NCBI GenBank assembly: GCA_934316845.1
Contig: CAKRDZ010000021.1
Coordinates: forward strand, 1-49,516
DNA length: 49,516 nt
Reading direction: 5' to 3'
From: an uncultured Eubacterium sp.
GTDB lineage: Bacteria; Bacillota; Clostridia; Lachnospirales; Lachnospiraceae
In this document: positions 18,041 through 27,873 of the stretch, piece by piece
Layout: each line of letters starts with the position of its first letter
Position numbering within the stretch: position 1 is the stretch's first letter
The notes under the pieces: generated by a model
What the model saw: only the letters and a program-made list of their open reading frames with translations
Told to the model about the DNA's origin: nothing
The model's database searches: none
Program-made: the position numbers and the translations under genes

Positions 18041-19942
18041 ATGTTTCAAAATGAACGAAAAACCATCGGAGTATTTACGGAACGGGTGAAAGAAGAATTT
18101 CAGATGCGCTTGTGCCAGGGAATTATTGAAGAAGCACAAAAAGCAGGGTATAATGTTACTATTTTTACAAATTATGGAAAATATGGTCACAATAATGAAC
18201 ACTTTATCGGTGACCGCATGATCTGGAATCTCCCGGACTACAAAGAATTTTCCGGAGTGATCCTGGCGCTTGATACGATATCGGAAGAAAGCAGCCGGAA
18301 AGAGATTTTGAATAATATAAAAAAATACTGCCATTGTCCGGTTGTCAGCATACGTGAAAAAGTGGAGGGCGCCGTTACTTTTTTAGTGGAAAATACGACG
18401 GGGATGGCAGGGCTTATCCGTCATTTTATTGAACTGCATGGGAAAAAGAAAATTTGTTTTATGAGCGGACCGGAAACGTACTGGGATGCCAGAGAAAGAA
18501 TGCAGTGTTTTCTTGATACCATGCACGAATATGAACTTCCGGTGACGGAACACCAGACGTTTTATGGCGACTATTGGTACAATATGGGAGCGGAGGCCTG
18601 CGATTGGTTTCTTGCGGACGGATTTCCGGAAGTGATCATGTGTGCCAACGATCACATGGCGCTGGCAGTGACAAGCGAACTGATCAAACGTGGGATCCGG
18701 GTACCGGAAGACATCTGCGTAAGTGGTTTTGATGGTCTGCAGGAGACACTTTCCTTTACGCCTGCGATTACGACGATGCGGGTTCCTTTCCAGAAAATGG
18801 GAAAAGAGGCGGTACGCCTGATCGCGCAGAATCAGGAGACAGAGGACTGGAAAAAAAAGGAAGAAATATGCTTTGAAGCAGATATATTGGCTAGGGAATC
18901 TTGTGGCTGTATGGTAAAAGCCGGAGAGCAGATCATCCTGGAAAAGCAGAAAGAATACGGTAAATTACAGGCGGAGTATAACCGTGCCACGCAGTTTGAT
19001 TATATGTCCATTTATCTCAGCCAGGCGGAATCTATCGAAGATATTGCCGGTCTGATTGCGGAATTTCACAAAAATATGTATGGGATCCGGGATTATGGAC
19101 TGTGCCTCTGCGAGATGCTTCACGATGCCGAAGGGTATAAGGATTACACGGATCAGATGGAACTTTGCGTACAGATCAAGGACAATGAGCCGCAGAAGGA
19201 TGTGCGGATCCCGTTTGAACGGCAGGAACTTCTTCCGGAAGAAATGATAGACAAAGAACCGCAGGTGTGGTATTTTGCGCCGATTCATTTTCAGGATCAC
19301 TGCTATGGATACGAAGCATTTCGTTTTTGGGACTGGCCGGCGACAGCCAATCTGTATTTCCGCTGGAATATCAATATCGGCAATAAGATTCATGATCTGT
19401 TGATCGAGGACAAAATGAAGACGTTGATCGATGAACTGGCTTATATGTATGACCGTGACGAACTGACCGACTGGTACAACCGGCGCGGGCTGGAAAAACA
19501 GGGCGGTAATCTGCTTAGAGAGGCAAGAGAGGAAAAACTGCCGCTGTTTTTGTGCGTTATTGATCTGGACGGAATGAAACACATCAACGATAACTTCGGA
19601 CATATCGAAGGCGATTTTGCCCTGAAAAAGGTGTGTGAGACGATAGCCGGGGCATGCCGCGGCGAATATCTCTGTGCGCGTACCGGTGGGGACGAATTTG
19701 TCGTGGTGGCAAAAGATGTCTCGGAAATGGAAGGCCGGGCATGGATGCTGAAAATGGAACATGAACTGGAAAAATTTAACAACTCTAGTGCGAAACCCTA
19801 TCTGATCCACGCCAGTTACGGGATTACGAGTCATGTGCCCGAAGAAACGGAGGGCATGGAGCAGTATATCAAAGAAAGCGATGAAAAGATGTACCGCAAT
19901 AAAATGATGAACAAAAAACGACGAGGGGAGAAACTTCGTTAG
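18041..19942 (+). CDS. LacI-type sugar-binding domain fused to a GGDEF diguanylate cyclase
   Basis: This 633-residue cytoplasmic protein probably makes c-di-GMP in response to a sugar-like ligand. It starts directly with a periplasmic-binding-protein-like domain of the LacI/GalR sensor type (about 5-290, e.g. VPEDICVSGFDG). It has no helix-turn-helix and no membrane segment. A middle region (about 300-465) leads to a GGDEF domain (about 480-630) with DELTDWYNRRGL, the metal/substrate residues in IDLDGMKHINDNFGH, and an intact GGDEF at about 549. The inhibitory RxxD site is absent (RGEY there), so classic product inhibition is not expected. AGGAGG-like GGAGG precedes ATG 18041. It is first in a run with a XylFII/LytS/YesN-like system, which ties c-di-GMP to sugar sensing. 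The ligand is unknown. Confidence 0.9.
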   Translation: MFQNERKTIGVFTERVKEEFQMRLCQGIIEEAQKAGYNVTIFTNYGKYGHNNEHFIGDRMIWNLPDYKEFSGVILALDTISEESSRKEILNNIKKYCHCPVVSIREKVEGAVTFLVENTTGMAGLIRHFIELHGKKKICFMSGPETYWDARERMQCFLDTMHEYELPVTEHQTFYGDYWYNMGAEACDWFLADGFPEVIMCANDHMALAVTSELIKRGIRVPEDICVSGFDGLQETLSFTPAITTMRVPFQKMGKEAVRLIAQNQETEDWKKKEEICFEADILARESCGCMVKAGEQIILEKQKEYGKLQAEYNRATQFDYMSIYLSQAESIEDIAGLIAEFHKNMYGIRDYGLCLCEMLHDAEGYKDYTDQMELCVQIKDNEPQKDVRIPFERQELLPEEMIDKEPQVWYFAPIHFQDHCYGYEAFRFWDWPATANLYFRWNINIGNKIHDLLIEDKMKTLIDELAYMYDRDELTDWYNRRGLEKQGGNLLREAREEKLPLFLCVIDLDGMKHINDNFGHIEGDFALKKVCETIAGACRGEYLCARTGGDEFVVVAKDVSEMEGRAWMLKMEHELEKFNNSSAKPYLIHASYGITSHVPEETEGMEQYIKESDEKMYRNKMMNKKRRGEKLR

Positions 19943-19964
19943 ATAAGGTGGTTTGCGAGAGCGT

Positions 19965-20936
19965 ATGAAGAAGAAAAACAGACCCAATTCGGTGCTTATG
20001 GGAATGCTGATCTGTATTGTCATTGCCTTTGCCGTGACAATTGGCGGCTTCGCTATCCTGCGCAGACAGATGGCAGAGACCGGTCTGGAGGAGACGAAAG
20101 AGCAGTCCTACGAGGCACATTACGCCTTTATTGTAGACAACCCTGAGGATGAAAATTGGCAGCAGGTGTATGAGGCGGCGAAAGAAGAAGGAAAAAAGCA
20201 TAATATTTATGTGGAACAGATTTCCGACAATGTGTCGCAGACATATGACACAACGGAATATATGGACATTGCGATCGCGGAAAAAGTCGATGGGATTTTG
20301 CTCCAGTCGTCTTCCAAATCCGTGGGATCCCAGATGAATGCGGCGATGGAAGACGGGATTCCGGTAGTGACGATGCTGCATGACAATTACAGCGGCAGAA
20401 GGTGTGCATTTGTTGGTGTCAATGACAGCAGCCTTGGCGACAGTTACGCGAAATTGATACAGGAAAATATTTCCAAAAAGAAGAACGATGTTCTTGTGCT
20501 GATGGAAAAAAATGGAGATCTTGGAGAGAGTAATCTTGTCTTGCAGACCATTCGCCAGAAAGTGCAGGGGGCAAAGATCCGTGTGAAGCTTCTGGAGGGA
20601 GAAGATGAATTTGCGACGGAAAAGGCGGTCAGAGACTGCATTCTGGATGAGAAACAGTGTCCGGATGTCCTTGTGAGCCTGTCGCTGACGGGAACGGCGT
20701 ATGCTTATCAGGCGGTTGTCGATTACAGCAAAGTCGGTTCCGTAAAGATCATTGGAGCCTACGAAAACGATGAGATCCGGCGCGGACTGAAAAAAAATGT
20801 CATTACGGCGAGTGTGTCGATCGATCCGGAAGCGATTGGGAAGACGGCGATCCAGACGCTGCAGGAATATAAGAATAATGGAATTGTAAACGAATATCAG
20901 ATGATACAGCAAAAGGTGATAAGAGGCGGAAAATGA
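19965..20936 (+). CDS. membrane-anchored sugar-binding sensor protein (XylFII-like)
   Basis: This protein of about 323 residues has one N-terminal membrane segment (about 10-30) and no lipobox, followed by an extracytoplasmic type I binding-protein domain (XylF/RbsB family). It overlaps the next gene, a LytS-type kinase, by 4 bp. This matches the known XylFII-LytS arrangement of clostridia, in which a dedicated binding protein presents sugar to the kinase instead of a transporter. I chose ATG 19965; the in-frame TTG 19953 has AAGGTGG only 1 bp away, so it is less likely. Sugar specificity cannot be read from sequence, but a pentose or similar monosaccharide is plausible. Confidence 0.82.
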   Translation: MKKKNRPNSVLMGMLICIVIAFAVTIGGFAILRRQMAETGLEETKEQSYEAHYAFIVDNPEDENWQQVYEAAKEEGKKHNIYVEQISDNVSQTYDTTEYMDIAIAEKVDGILLQSSSKSVGSQMNAAMEDGIPVVTMLHDNYSGRRCAFVGVNDSSLGDSYAKLIQENISKKKNDVLVLMEKNGDLGESNLVLQTIRQKVQGAKIRVKLLEGEDEFATEKAVRDCILDEKQCPDVLVSLSLTGTAYAYQAVVDYSKVGSVKIIGAYENDEIRRGLKKNVITASVSIDPEAIGKTAIQTLQEYKNNGIVNEYQMIQQKVIRGGK

Positions 20937-22402
20937 AACGGGCATCGATTAGTACAAAAATGATCGTATTATTGATATTTACGTCGGTCATGACATTGGT
21001 CATCAACGTGATGATGTTTCTCAATATCAATCAGGTGCTTGTTCAGATTGAACAGGTATATGCGACCAATGTGCAGTTAAATGAAATGACGGAAGAACTG
21101 GATAAGGTGCATTCGGAAATGCTGGAATATTTGAAAACGAGAGATTCCAATGTCCTGCAGGAATATTATATCAGCCAGCAGAATCTGTCGGAGCAGCTGG
21201 TCAAGGTGCAGGAGGAAACGATGGACCGGCAGACCAGTGTGCTAAAAAATAATATTTATTATCTTGGAAAAAATTACCTGAAGGTTTCCGAGGAGGCAGT
21301 AAAAGCAAAGCGTGGCAGAGACGTGCAGACCTATGGGGAACGTTATGAGAAAGCCGGCAAAATAAAAGAGTACCTCAACGGTTACATCAGCAGCCTGAAC
21401 AACATACAGTTTCAGGGAAATTCCAATAATTATCTGCTTTTGCAAAACTCCCTGTATTATATGGAAGTGGTCGGTACGATCATGTTCTTTGTCGTCGTAT
21501 TATGTGATACAATTATGGTTGTTATGATGACAAGGCGCCTGACGAAACCGTTGAAAATTTTGTCCGGGCGCGCGAAGGAAGTTACAACAGGGGATCTTTC
21601 CGTCGATATTCCGGTATTCCGCACCGGGGACGAAGTCGAGAGTCTGTCAAAGGCATTTGACAAGATGATGGGAAGCATCCGTGAATACGTCGAAGCGCAG
21701 CGCGTCAGCATGGAAAAAGAAAATGAGATGCGCGAAAACGAACTGAAAACGCAGACGTTATTAAAGGACGCGCAGTTAAAATACTTACAGTCGCAGATCA
21801 ATCCACATTTCCTGTTTAACACATTGAATGCGGGAATGCAGCTTGCAATGATCGAAGATGCCGATAAGACGGCGCTTTTTATTGAAAATATGGCAGAGTT
21901 TTTCCGCTACAATCTGTCGCGTATCAACGAAGATGCGACACTTGCGGATGAGATCCGGCTGGTCGATCATTATATTTACATTCTCAATGTGCGGTTTGCC
22001 GGAGACATTCATTATAAGAAGGAGATCGAACCGGGACTGGAAAATGTTCTTGTGCCTTCCATGATCTTACAGCCACTCGTGGAAAATGCCGTACAGTACG
22101 GCATCCGCGGTGTCGAATGGGAAGGCTGGGTTACTTTGCGCATCTGGCAGGAAGCCGGCACGGTTTATATCGAAGTCGCCGACAATGGGCGCGGCATGAG
22201 TCAGGAACTGATCGAACGGGTGCTGCGTGGCGAAAATGTAAAAAATAGGAAAAACAGCAAATCCAACGGAATCGGTGTTTATAATGTATTGGAGCGTCTG
22301 CAGATGTATTATACGACAGAAGATGTGTTGGAGATCGAGAGTGACGGCGAAGGAAAGGGAACGCGGTTTACGCTTAAAATACCGAAGGAGGTGAGATCAT
22401 GA
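20933..22402 (+). CDS. LytS/YesM-type sensor histidine kinase
   Basis: This 489-residue membrane kinase has TM1 (about 10-30), an extracytoplasmic helical sensor region (about 31-176), TM2 (about 177-199), HAMP (about 200-255) and a coiled coil. A His_kinase domain carries phosphoacceptor His292 in QINPHFLFNTLN, and the ATPase domain has VENAVQYG, DNGRGM and GIGVYN. ATGA overlaps join it to the genes on both sides, so expression of sensor, kinase and regulator is coupled. By analogy with XylFII-LytS it likely senses sugar through its neighbour and phosphorylates the YesN-type regulator downstream. Confidence 0.93.
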   Translation: MKRASISTKMIVLLIFTSVMTLVINVMMFLNINQVLVQIEQVYATNVQLNEMTEELDKVHSEMLEYLKTRDSNVLQEYYISQQNLSEQLVKVQEETMDRQTSVLKNNIYYLGKNYLKVSEEAVKAKRGRDVQTYGERYEKAGKIKEYLNGYISSLNNIQFQGNSNNYLLLQNSLYYMEVVGTIMFFVVVLCDTIMVVMMTRRLTKPLKILSGRAKEVTTGDLSVDIPVFRTGDEVESLSKAFDKMMGSIREYVEAQRVSMEKENEMRENELKTQTLLKDAQLKYLQSQINPHFLFNTLNAGMQLAMIEDADKTALFIENMAEFFRYNLSRINEDATLADEIRLVDHYIYILNVRFAGDIHYKKEIEPGLENVLVPSMILQPLVENAVQYGIRGVEWEGWVTLRIWQEAGTVYIEVADNGRGMSQELIERVLRGENVKNRKNSKSNGIGVYNVLERLQMYYTTEDVLEIESDGEGKGTRFTLKIPKEVRS

Positions 22403-23988
22403 TAAAATTGCTGCTGGCAGACGATGAAGGGATCGTACTGGAATCACTGCAGCGGATCGTGGCGAAACATTTTGGAGATACGTGCGAAGTGCGGACGGCA
22501 AAGACCGGCCGGGCGGTGATCGAAGTCGCGGAAGAATTCCGGCCGGATATCGCGGTGATGGATATCCAGATGCCGGGGATCAACGGCATAGAGGCGATTG
22601 AAGAGATCAAGACATTCTGCCCGCGAACCTGTTTTATCATTATGTCCGCCTACGATACGTTTGATTACGCGAAAAAAGCGATGTCACTTGGGGTTATGGA
22701 TTTTATTACGAAACCTGCCAATACGTCACGTATCGTCTCGGTGCTTGAAAAGGCGATGGAGGAAGTGCGCAGACAGCAGAGACGGTGGGAAAAAAGTCTG
22801 GAATACAAAGAAAAACTCGAAGCGGTCGTGCCGATCATTGAGAGCGGAATGATCTATTCAATCTTATTTCAGGATAATTATTCGGGAGATACGGAGCGTT
22901 TCCGCGAACTCCTTGACATCCCCGGAGATTACGGCATGATCCTTGTGATCGAAGTCGGCGACGCGATCGAAAACCGCAGGATGACAAATGTCGTCGGCAT
23001 GTCGGTGAAAGCGCAGAAATTTTACGATGAGTTCCGCCAGATCGTCAAGGAATTTTTCCCGGCGACGGTAGGGCCGGTCATGACGAATAAAGTCGTCGTT
23101 TATGTGCCGGCGGCAGCCCCGGAAAAGGAATACAACGAGCGGGTAAAAATCATCGAAAAGACCGATAATATGATACAGAAACTGATCTCACGCATCGAAC
23201 TGCAGTTTCGTGCCGGAGTCGGAAGCATCCGCCCGGTGGATGACATTTATCCGTCATATCAGGAAGCCTGTCTGGCTTTGAAAAAGGCAGAAGGAACGGT
23301 AATGCATATCAATGACCTTGTGGCAGCGCAGGATGTCGAGGAAAATTATCCGATGGAGACGGAAAATACGATGTATGTGGCACTGAGGCGCGGGGATGTG
23401 TCGAAGACGCTGGAGGAAGCCGTGCAATTTTTTGACTGGATGCAGAAGAATTATGCTTCCTGCCTTGACGATGTCCGCCTGAAAGTGCTGGAACTTGTCA
23501 TGTACGCCGAGCGGATCGCCTTTCACGAGGGCGGAATGTCCTATCATTTCCGCGACCGCACCAATTATCTGGCGACGGTGACCGGTTTTACAACGATGGA
23601 TCAGCTGCAAAGCTGGTTTCTCGATTACATGAAAGCGGCGACGGAGATCATTCATGCGAAGGCAAGTGAGAAATATAGTGATATTGTGGCAAATGCCAGA
23701 GATTACATTGGAAATAATTTCCAAAAAGACGTGTCACTGGATGAAGTGAGCCGCGTCGCCAATGTCAGTCCGTATTATTTTAGTAAAGTATTTAAGGAAG
23801 AAACCGGCGAGACATTTGTCGAATATCTGACCGGACTTCGGATGGAGCACGCGAAAAATCTGCTGCGGGAAAAGGAAAAGAGCATCAAGCAGATCTGCGT
23901 GGAATCCGGGTACAGCGACCCAAATTATTTCAGCCGGATCTTTAAAAAGACAGTCGGTGTGACCCCGTCGGAGTACCGCGAAGGTTAG
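22399..23988 (+). CDS. YesN-type response regulator with AraC DNA-binding domain
   Basis: This 529-residue regulator has a receiver domain (about 1-125) with Asp8/Asp9, phosphoacceptor Asp55 (AVMDIQMPG) and Lys in FITKPAN. A long middle region follows, then two AraC-type helix-turn-helix motifs at the C-terminus (about 425-527, e.g. ANVSPYYFSKVFKEETG and YSDPNYFSRIFKK). It is the cognate partner of the kinase it overlaps by 4 bp. The likely target is the transporter promoter near 25150, which would make this a sugar-induced uptake circuit. Confidence 0.94.
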   Translation: MIKLLLADDEGIVLESLQRIVAKHFGDTCEVRTAKTGRAVIEVAEEFRPDIAVMDIQMPGINGIEAIEEIKTFCPRTCFIIMSAYDTFDYAKKAMSLGVMDFITKPANTSRIVSVLEKAMEEVRRQQRRWEKSLEYKEKLEAVVPIIESGMIYSILFQDNYSGDTERFRELLDIPGDYGMILVIEVGDAIENRRMTNVVGMSVKAQKFYDEFRQIVKEFFPATVGPVMTNKVVVYVPAAAPEKEYNERVKIIEKTDNMIQKLISRIELQFRAGVGSIRPVDDIYPSYQEACLALKKAEGTVMHINDLVAAQDVEENYPMETENTMYVALRRGDVSKTLEEAVQFFDWMQKNYASCLDDVRLKVLELVMYAERIAFHEGGMSYHFRDRTNYLATVTGFTTMDQLQSWFLDYMKAATEIIHAKASEKYSDIVANARDYIGNNFQKDVSLDEVSRVANVSPYYFSKVFKEETGETFVEYLTGLRMEHAKNLLREKEKSIKQICVESGYSDPNYFSRIFKKTVGVTPSEYREG

Positions 23989-24001
23989 AAAGAAGGAACG
24001 T

Positions 24002-25036
24002 ATGAAACAAGTAAATATAAGGCGGATCTGCCTTTTCCTCTGTGTGGCAGCTGTCATTGTGCTGACCGGATGTGGAGCAGGCGAGCCGGAAAAGAAAAGC
24101 GGCTCGGACGGGATCCGCATCGGATTTTCTTTTGATTCCCTTGTCATTGAGCGGTGGCAGAGGGACCGCGACGTATTCGTATCGCGGGCGCAGGAACTCG
24201 GAGCCGCGGTCAATGTGCAGAATGCCGGTGGAGACGTGGCGGCGCAGAAAAAGCAGATTTCGTATTTTATTGAACAGAAAATGGATGTGATTGTCGTTGT
24301 CGCAGTGGATACGTCAGCTCTCAGTGAAGTGGTCGCGCAGGCCAAAGAGCAGGGGATCCGCGTCGTTGCCTACGACAGAATGCTGGAGAATGCCAATGTG
24401 GATCTGTATCTTTCGTTTGACAGCGAAAAAGTCGGAGAGATCTACGGTGACGCGGTCACCCGGAAATTTCCCAAAGGCGCACAGATACTGGAAATCTTTG
24501 GCTCGCCGGAGGACTATAACGTAAAATTGATGGAAAAAGGGATTTCCCAAAAACTGGATGATTCGTATAAGATTGTCGAAAAGAAATATGCGCAAGGCTG
24601 GATCGCAGAGCAGGCGTACGATGTCGTTTCGGACTATTTTTCCAAAGGAAATTCCTGTGACGTCGTGGTGTGTGGCAACGATGATCTTGCGACGCAGGCG
24701 ATTCTTGCCCTTTCGGAAAACCGGAAGGCAGGAAAAGTGTATGTCCTCGGACAGGACGGCGATCTTGCCGCCTGCCAGCGTATTGTCGAGGGGACGCAGG
24801 GCGGCACGGCATTTAAAAATATTGATGATCTCGCGGAGACGGCGGCAGACTTTTGTGTCAAACTTGCCAAAGGCGAGGACACCGGTGTGACAGCGGCGGT
24901 GTCCGATGGTACTTATGACGTGCCGAGTTACCAGCTTGCTCCGGTTTTCGTCGACCGGAAAAATATCGACCGGGTGATCATCGACGGCGGCTTCCACACG
25001 AAAGAAGAAGTGTATCTCAATAAAAAAGCCAATTAG
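24002..25036 (+). CDS. xylose/ribose-type sugar-binding lipoprotein
   Basis: This 344-residue exported lipoprotein has lipobox LTGC with Cys24. Its type I solute-binding domain resembles XylF (KKQISYFIEQKMDVIVVVA, IRVVAYDRM, VLGQDGDLAACQRI, GTAFKNI, VPSYQLAPVFVDRKNIDRVI). It sits 13 bp after the YesN-type gene and ends at a strong terminator, so it belongs to the sensory operon, not to the transporter operon that follows. It could deliver sugar to the transporter or act as a second sensory subunit. The binding protein next to the ATPase (25213) is a different, ChvE-like type. Confidence 0.87.
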   Translation: MKQVNIRRICLFLCVAAVIVLTGCGAGEPEKKSGSDGIRIGFSFDSLVIERWQRDRDVFVSRAQELGAAVNVQNAGGDVAAQKKQISYFIEQKMDVIVVVAVDTSALSEVVAQAKEQGIRVVAYDRMLENANVDLYLSFDSEKVGEIYGDAVTRKFPKGAQILEIFGSPEDYNVKLMEKGISQKLDDSYKIVEKKYAQGWIAEQAYDVVSDYFSKGNSCDVVVCGNDDLATQAILALSENRKAGKVYVLGQDGDLAACQRIVEGTQGGTAFKNIDDLAETAADFCVKLAKGEDTGVTAAVSDGTYDVPSYQLAPVFVDRKNIDRVIIDGGFHTKEEVYLNKKAN

Positions 25037-25040
25037 GGGC

Positions 25041-25082
25041 AGTAGCACAATTTTGAAATCAAGATTGTGCTACTCTTTTTTT
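25041..25082 (+). terminator. intrinsic terminator of the sensory operon
   Basis: AGTAGCACAA (25041-25050) pairs with TTGTGCTACT (25065-25074), followed by C and T7. It separates the sensory operon from the transporter operon. Confidence 0.92.
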
Positions 25083-25142
25083 GTGCTGTCAGGAAAATCG
25101 CAAAATTGTCCATTTCATCGTAAAGCATTCCTATTTCCCTTA

Positions 25143-25151
25143 TGATATATT
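25143..25151 (+). promoter_or_regulatory. candidate extended -10 promoter of the transporter operon
   Basis: TGATATATT at 25143-25151 is an extended -10 about 55 bp before the ChvE-like gene. No good -35 is seen, which fits an activator-dependent promoter, for example one driven by the YesN-type regulator upstream. No operator repeat was clear by eye. Confidence 0.45.
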
Positions 25152-25212
25152 AAACCTAAAGAAAAACATGAGTGGCTGCACAACAGCAAAAAAATAGAGA
25201 AGGAGAATGGCT

Positions 25213-26316
25213 ATGAAGATGATAAAAAAATGGATCGCTTGCCTGATGGCAGTCGGAATGATGCTTTCGCTGACCGCCTGCGGAGTAAGCGGAGATCAAG
25301 TGGCAGTCAATAAGCCACAGCAAAAAGACCCGGATGCGAAAAAGCGGATCGCGGTTTCTATGCCGACAAAAGATCTGCAGCGCTGGGCACAGGACGGAAG
25401 CAACATGAAAGCGCAGCTTGAAAAACAAGGATATGAAGTAGATATCCAGTATGCGAATAACGATATTGCAACGCAGGTCAGCCAGATTGAAAATATGATC
25501 GCTGTCAATCCGGATGTTCTGGTAGTTGCCTCTATCGATGGTTCGGCACTTGGAACTGCTTTGCAGGGTGCGAAAGGACTTGGCATCCCGGTTATCGCGT
25601 ATGACCGTCTGATCATGCAGAGCGACGCCGTATCGTATTATGCAACATTTGACAATGAACTTGTCGGAGAACTTCAGGGACAGTACATCGAAGATAAACT
25701 GGATCTGAAAAATGCAAAAGGACCATTTAACATTGAACTTTTCACCGGTTCTTCCGATGATAACAACTGTAACTACTTCTTTGGCGGTGCGATGAAGATC
25801 CTCCAGCCATACATTGATTCCGGAAAACTGGTGGTTCGTTCCGGTTCAACAACACTGGCAGAATGTGCAACTGCAAACTGGTCGACAGAGGAAGCGCAGA
25901 AGAGAATGGAAAACATCCTCGCAGCGTACTATCAGGATGGCACGAAACTGGATGCGGTATTGTCCTCCAATGACTCGGTCGCAAATGGTATCACCAATGC
26001 GCTGGTCGCTTCTTATAAAGGCGACTTCCCGATTCTGACCGGTCAGGACTGTGACATCACCTCCGTAAAAAATATCATTGCCGGTAAACAGTCGATGTCG
26101 ATCTTTAAAGATACGAGACAGCTGGCATCCAAAGTAGTAGAGATGGTAACAGCGATCATTGAAGGAAAAGAAGTTCCGGTCAATGACACGGAAAGTTATG
26201 ACAACGGAAAAGGAGTCGTGCCGACGTATCTTTGCCAGCCTGTCTTTGCAGACCAGGATAACTACAAAGAAGTGTTGATCGATTCCGGATATTATAAAGA
26301 ATCGGATGTGAAGTAA
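25213..26316 (+). CDS. chvE: ChvE-like monosaccharide-binding lipoprotein
   Basis: This 367-residue exported lipoprotein (lipobox LTAC, Cys23 counted from MKMIKK) is the substrate-binding subunit of a multiple-monosaccharide ABC importer. Family marks are KDLQRWAQDG, VVASIDGSAL, IPVIAYDRLI, FTGSSDDNN, TGQDCDI and the VPTYLCQPVF end. I chose ATG 25213, because AAGGAG lies 7 bp upstream against 1 bp for ATG 25207. The gene is followed 13 bp later by the ATPase. Members bind glucose, galactose, arabinose or xylose, so the exact sugar is open. Confidence 0.92.
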   Translation: MKMIKKWIACLMAVGMMLSLTACGVSGDQVAVNKPQQKDPDAKKRIAVSMPTKDLQRWAQDGSNMKAQLEKQGYEVDIQYANNDIATQVSQIENMIAVNPDVLVVASIDGSALGTALQGAKGLGIPVIAYDRLIMQSDAVSYYATFDNELVGELQGQYIEDKLDLKNAKGPFNIELFTGSSDDNNCNYFFGGAMKILQPYIDSGKLVVRSGSTTLAECATANWSTEEAQKRMENILAAYYQDGTKLDAVLSSNDSVANGITNALVASYKGDFPILTGQDCDITSVKNIIAGKQSMSIFKDTRQLASKVVEMVTAIIEGKEVPVNDTESYDNGKGVVPTYLCQPVFADQDNYKEVLIDSGYYKESDVK

Positions 26317-26329
26317 GGAGGGGTGACCG

Positions 26330-27868
26330 ATGGCAGAATATATCTTGGAAATGAATGGAATTACCAAAACATTTCCCGGCGTAAAAGCACTGGATAATGT
26401 CAATTTGAAGGTGAGAAAAGGAGAGATTCACGCACTGGTCGGTGAAAACGGAGCCGGTAAATCGACATTGATGAATGTCCTCAGTGGAATCTATCCTTAT
26501 GGAAGTTACGAAGGCGACATCGTTTACGATGGAGAAATTTGTCAATTTAAGGAAATTAAAGACAGCGAGAAAAAGGGTATCGTTATTATCCACCAGGAAC
26601 TTGCACTTGTGCCGTATATGACGATTGCGGAAAATATGTTTCTTGGTAATGAGCAGGGAAAGAAAATGGCGATCGACTGGACGAAAACCTACGGACGTGC
26701 TGAGGAACTTATGAAAAAGGTAGGATTGAAAGAAGATCCGCACACTTTGATCAAAGATATCGGAGTCGGCAAACAGCAGCTGGTAGAAATTGCCAAAGCA
26801 CTGGCAAAAGAGGTAAAATTACTGATTCTGGATGAGCCGACGGCATCGCTTAACGAATCCGATTCGCAGGCGCTTTTGGAACTCATGCTTGAATTTAAAA
26901 AACAGGGAATGACATCGATCATCATTTCCCACAAATTAAACGAAATTTCCTACGTGGCAGATAAGATTACGGTTATCCGTGACGGCTCCACGATTGAGAC
27001 GATGGATAAAGAAGTGGATGATTTCAGCGAAAACCGTATTATCCGCGGCATGGTTGGACGAGAACTCAGCAACCGTTTCCCGGCCAGAGAAAATGTCAAG
27101 ATCGGCGAGGTCTGCATGGAAGTCGATCATTGGACGGTGCATCATCCGATGACTCCGGCGAAAAAAGTGGTGGACGACGTATCCTTTTATGTACGGCGCG
27201 GCGAAGTGGTCGGCATCTCCGGACTGATGGGAGCAGGACGTACGGAACTTGCGATGAGTCTGTTTGGACACAGTTACGGAACCGGCATCACCGGAACGAT
27301 TAAGATGAACGGAAAGGAAGTTCATCTGAAAAATGTACGTCAGGCGATCGAGCACAAACTTGCGTATGTGACGGAAGACAGAAAGGGCAACGGATTGATC
27401 CTAAGCAATCCGATCTATACCAATACGTCTCTTGCGAAGATGGACAAAGTCAGTCGCTGCGGTGTGATCGACAAATTAAAGGAAGTTCAGATCGCAGAAG
27501 ATTACCGGCAGAAACTTCATACCAAAGCACCGTCGGTTTACCAAAATGTGGGAAATCTGAGTGGTGGTAACCAGCAGAAAGTGCTTTTGGCAAAATGGAT
27601 GCTGACAGACCCCGACGTATTGATCCTGGATGAACCGACACGAGGAATCGATGTCGGCGCCAAATACGAGATTTATTGTATCATCAATGACCTGGTGGCA
27701 GCAGGAAAATCCGTCATCATCATTTCTTCGGAATTACCGGAAGTGCTTGGCATGAGCGACCGCATCTATGTCATGAACGAAGGTAAAATGGTGGGCGAAG
27801 TAGACGGAAAAGAAGCAACCCAGGAAATTATCATGTCATATATCATGAAATCAGGAAAAGGAGCGTGA
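26330..27868 (+). CDS. mmsA: monosaccharide ABC importer ATPase (MmsA/XylG type)
   Basis: This 512-residue sugar importer ATPase has two fused nucleotide-binding domains. The first has Walker A GENGAGKST, a degenerate signature (GVGKQQLVE) and Walker B LLILDEPTA. The second has a degenerate Walker A (GLMGAGRTE), a good signature (LSGGNQQK) and Walker B VLILDEPTRG, the usual asymmetry of the RbsA/XylG/GguA family. AGGAGGGG precedes ATG 26330. It works with the ChvE-like protein upstream and the permease downstream. Confidence 0.94.
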   Translation: MAEYILEMNGITKTFPGVKALDNVNLKVRKGEIHALVGENGAGKSTLMNVLSGIYPYGSYEGDIVYDGEICQFKEIKDSEKKGIVIIHQELALVPYMTIAENMFLGNEQGKKMAIDWTKTYGRAEELMKKVGLKEDPHTLIKDIGVGKQQLVEIAKALAKEVKLLILDEPTASLNESDSQALLELMLEFKKQGMTSIIISHKLNEISYVADKITVIRDGSTIETMDKEVDDFSENRIIRGMVGRELSNRFPARENVKIGEVCMEVDHWTVHHPMTPAKKVVDDVSFYVRRGEVVGISGLMGAGRTELAMSLFGHSYGTGITGTIKMNGKEVHLKNVRQAIEHKLAYVTEDRKGNGLILSNPIYTNTSLAKMDKVSRCGVIDKLKEVQIAEDYRQKLHTKAPSVYQNVGNLSGGNQQKVLLAKWMLTDPDVLILDEPTRGIDVGAKYEIYCIINDLVAAGKSVIIISSELPEVLGMSDRIYVMNEGKMVGEVDGKEATQEIIMSYIMKSGKGA

Positions 27869-27873
27869 ATGAA

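Noticed and set aside
18965..20945. Two antisense ORFs of about 350 residues over the GGDEF and XylFII-like genes
   Set aside because: The sense frames show clear domains and tight gene overlaps; the antisense products are His/Phe-rich with no family.
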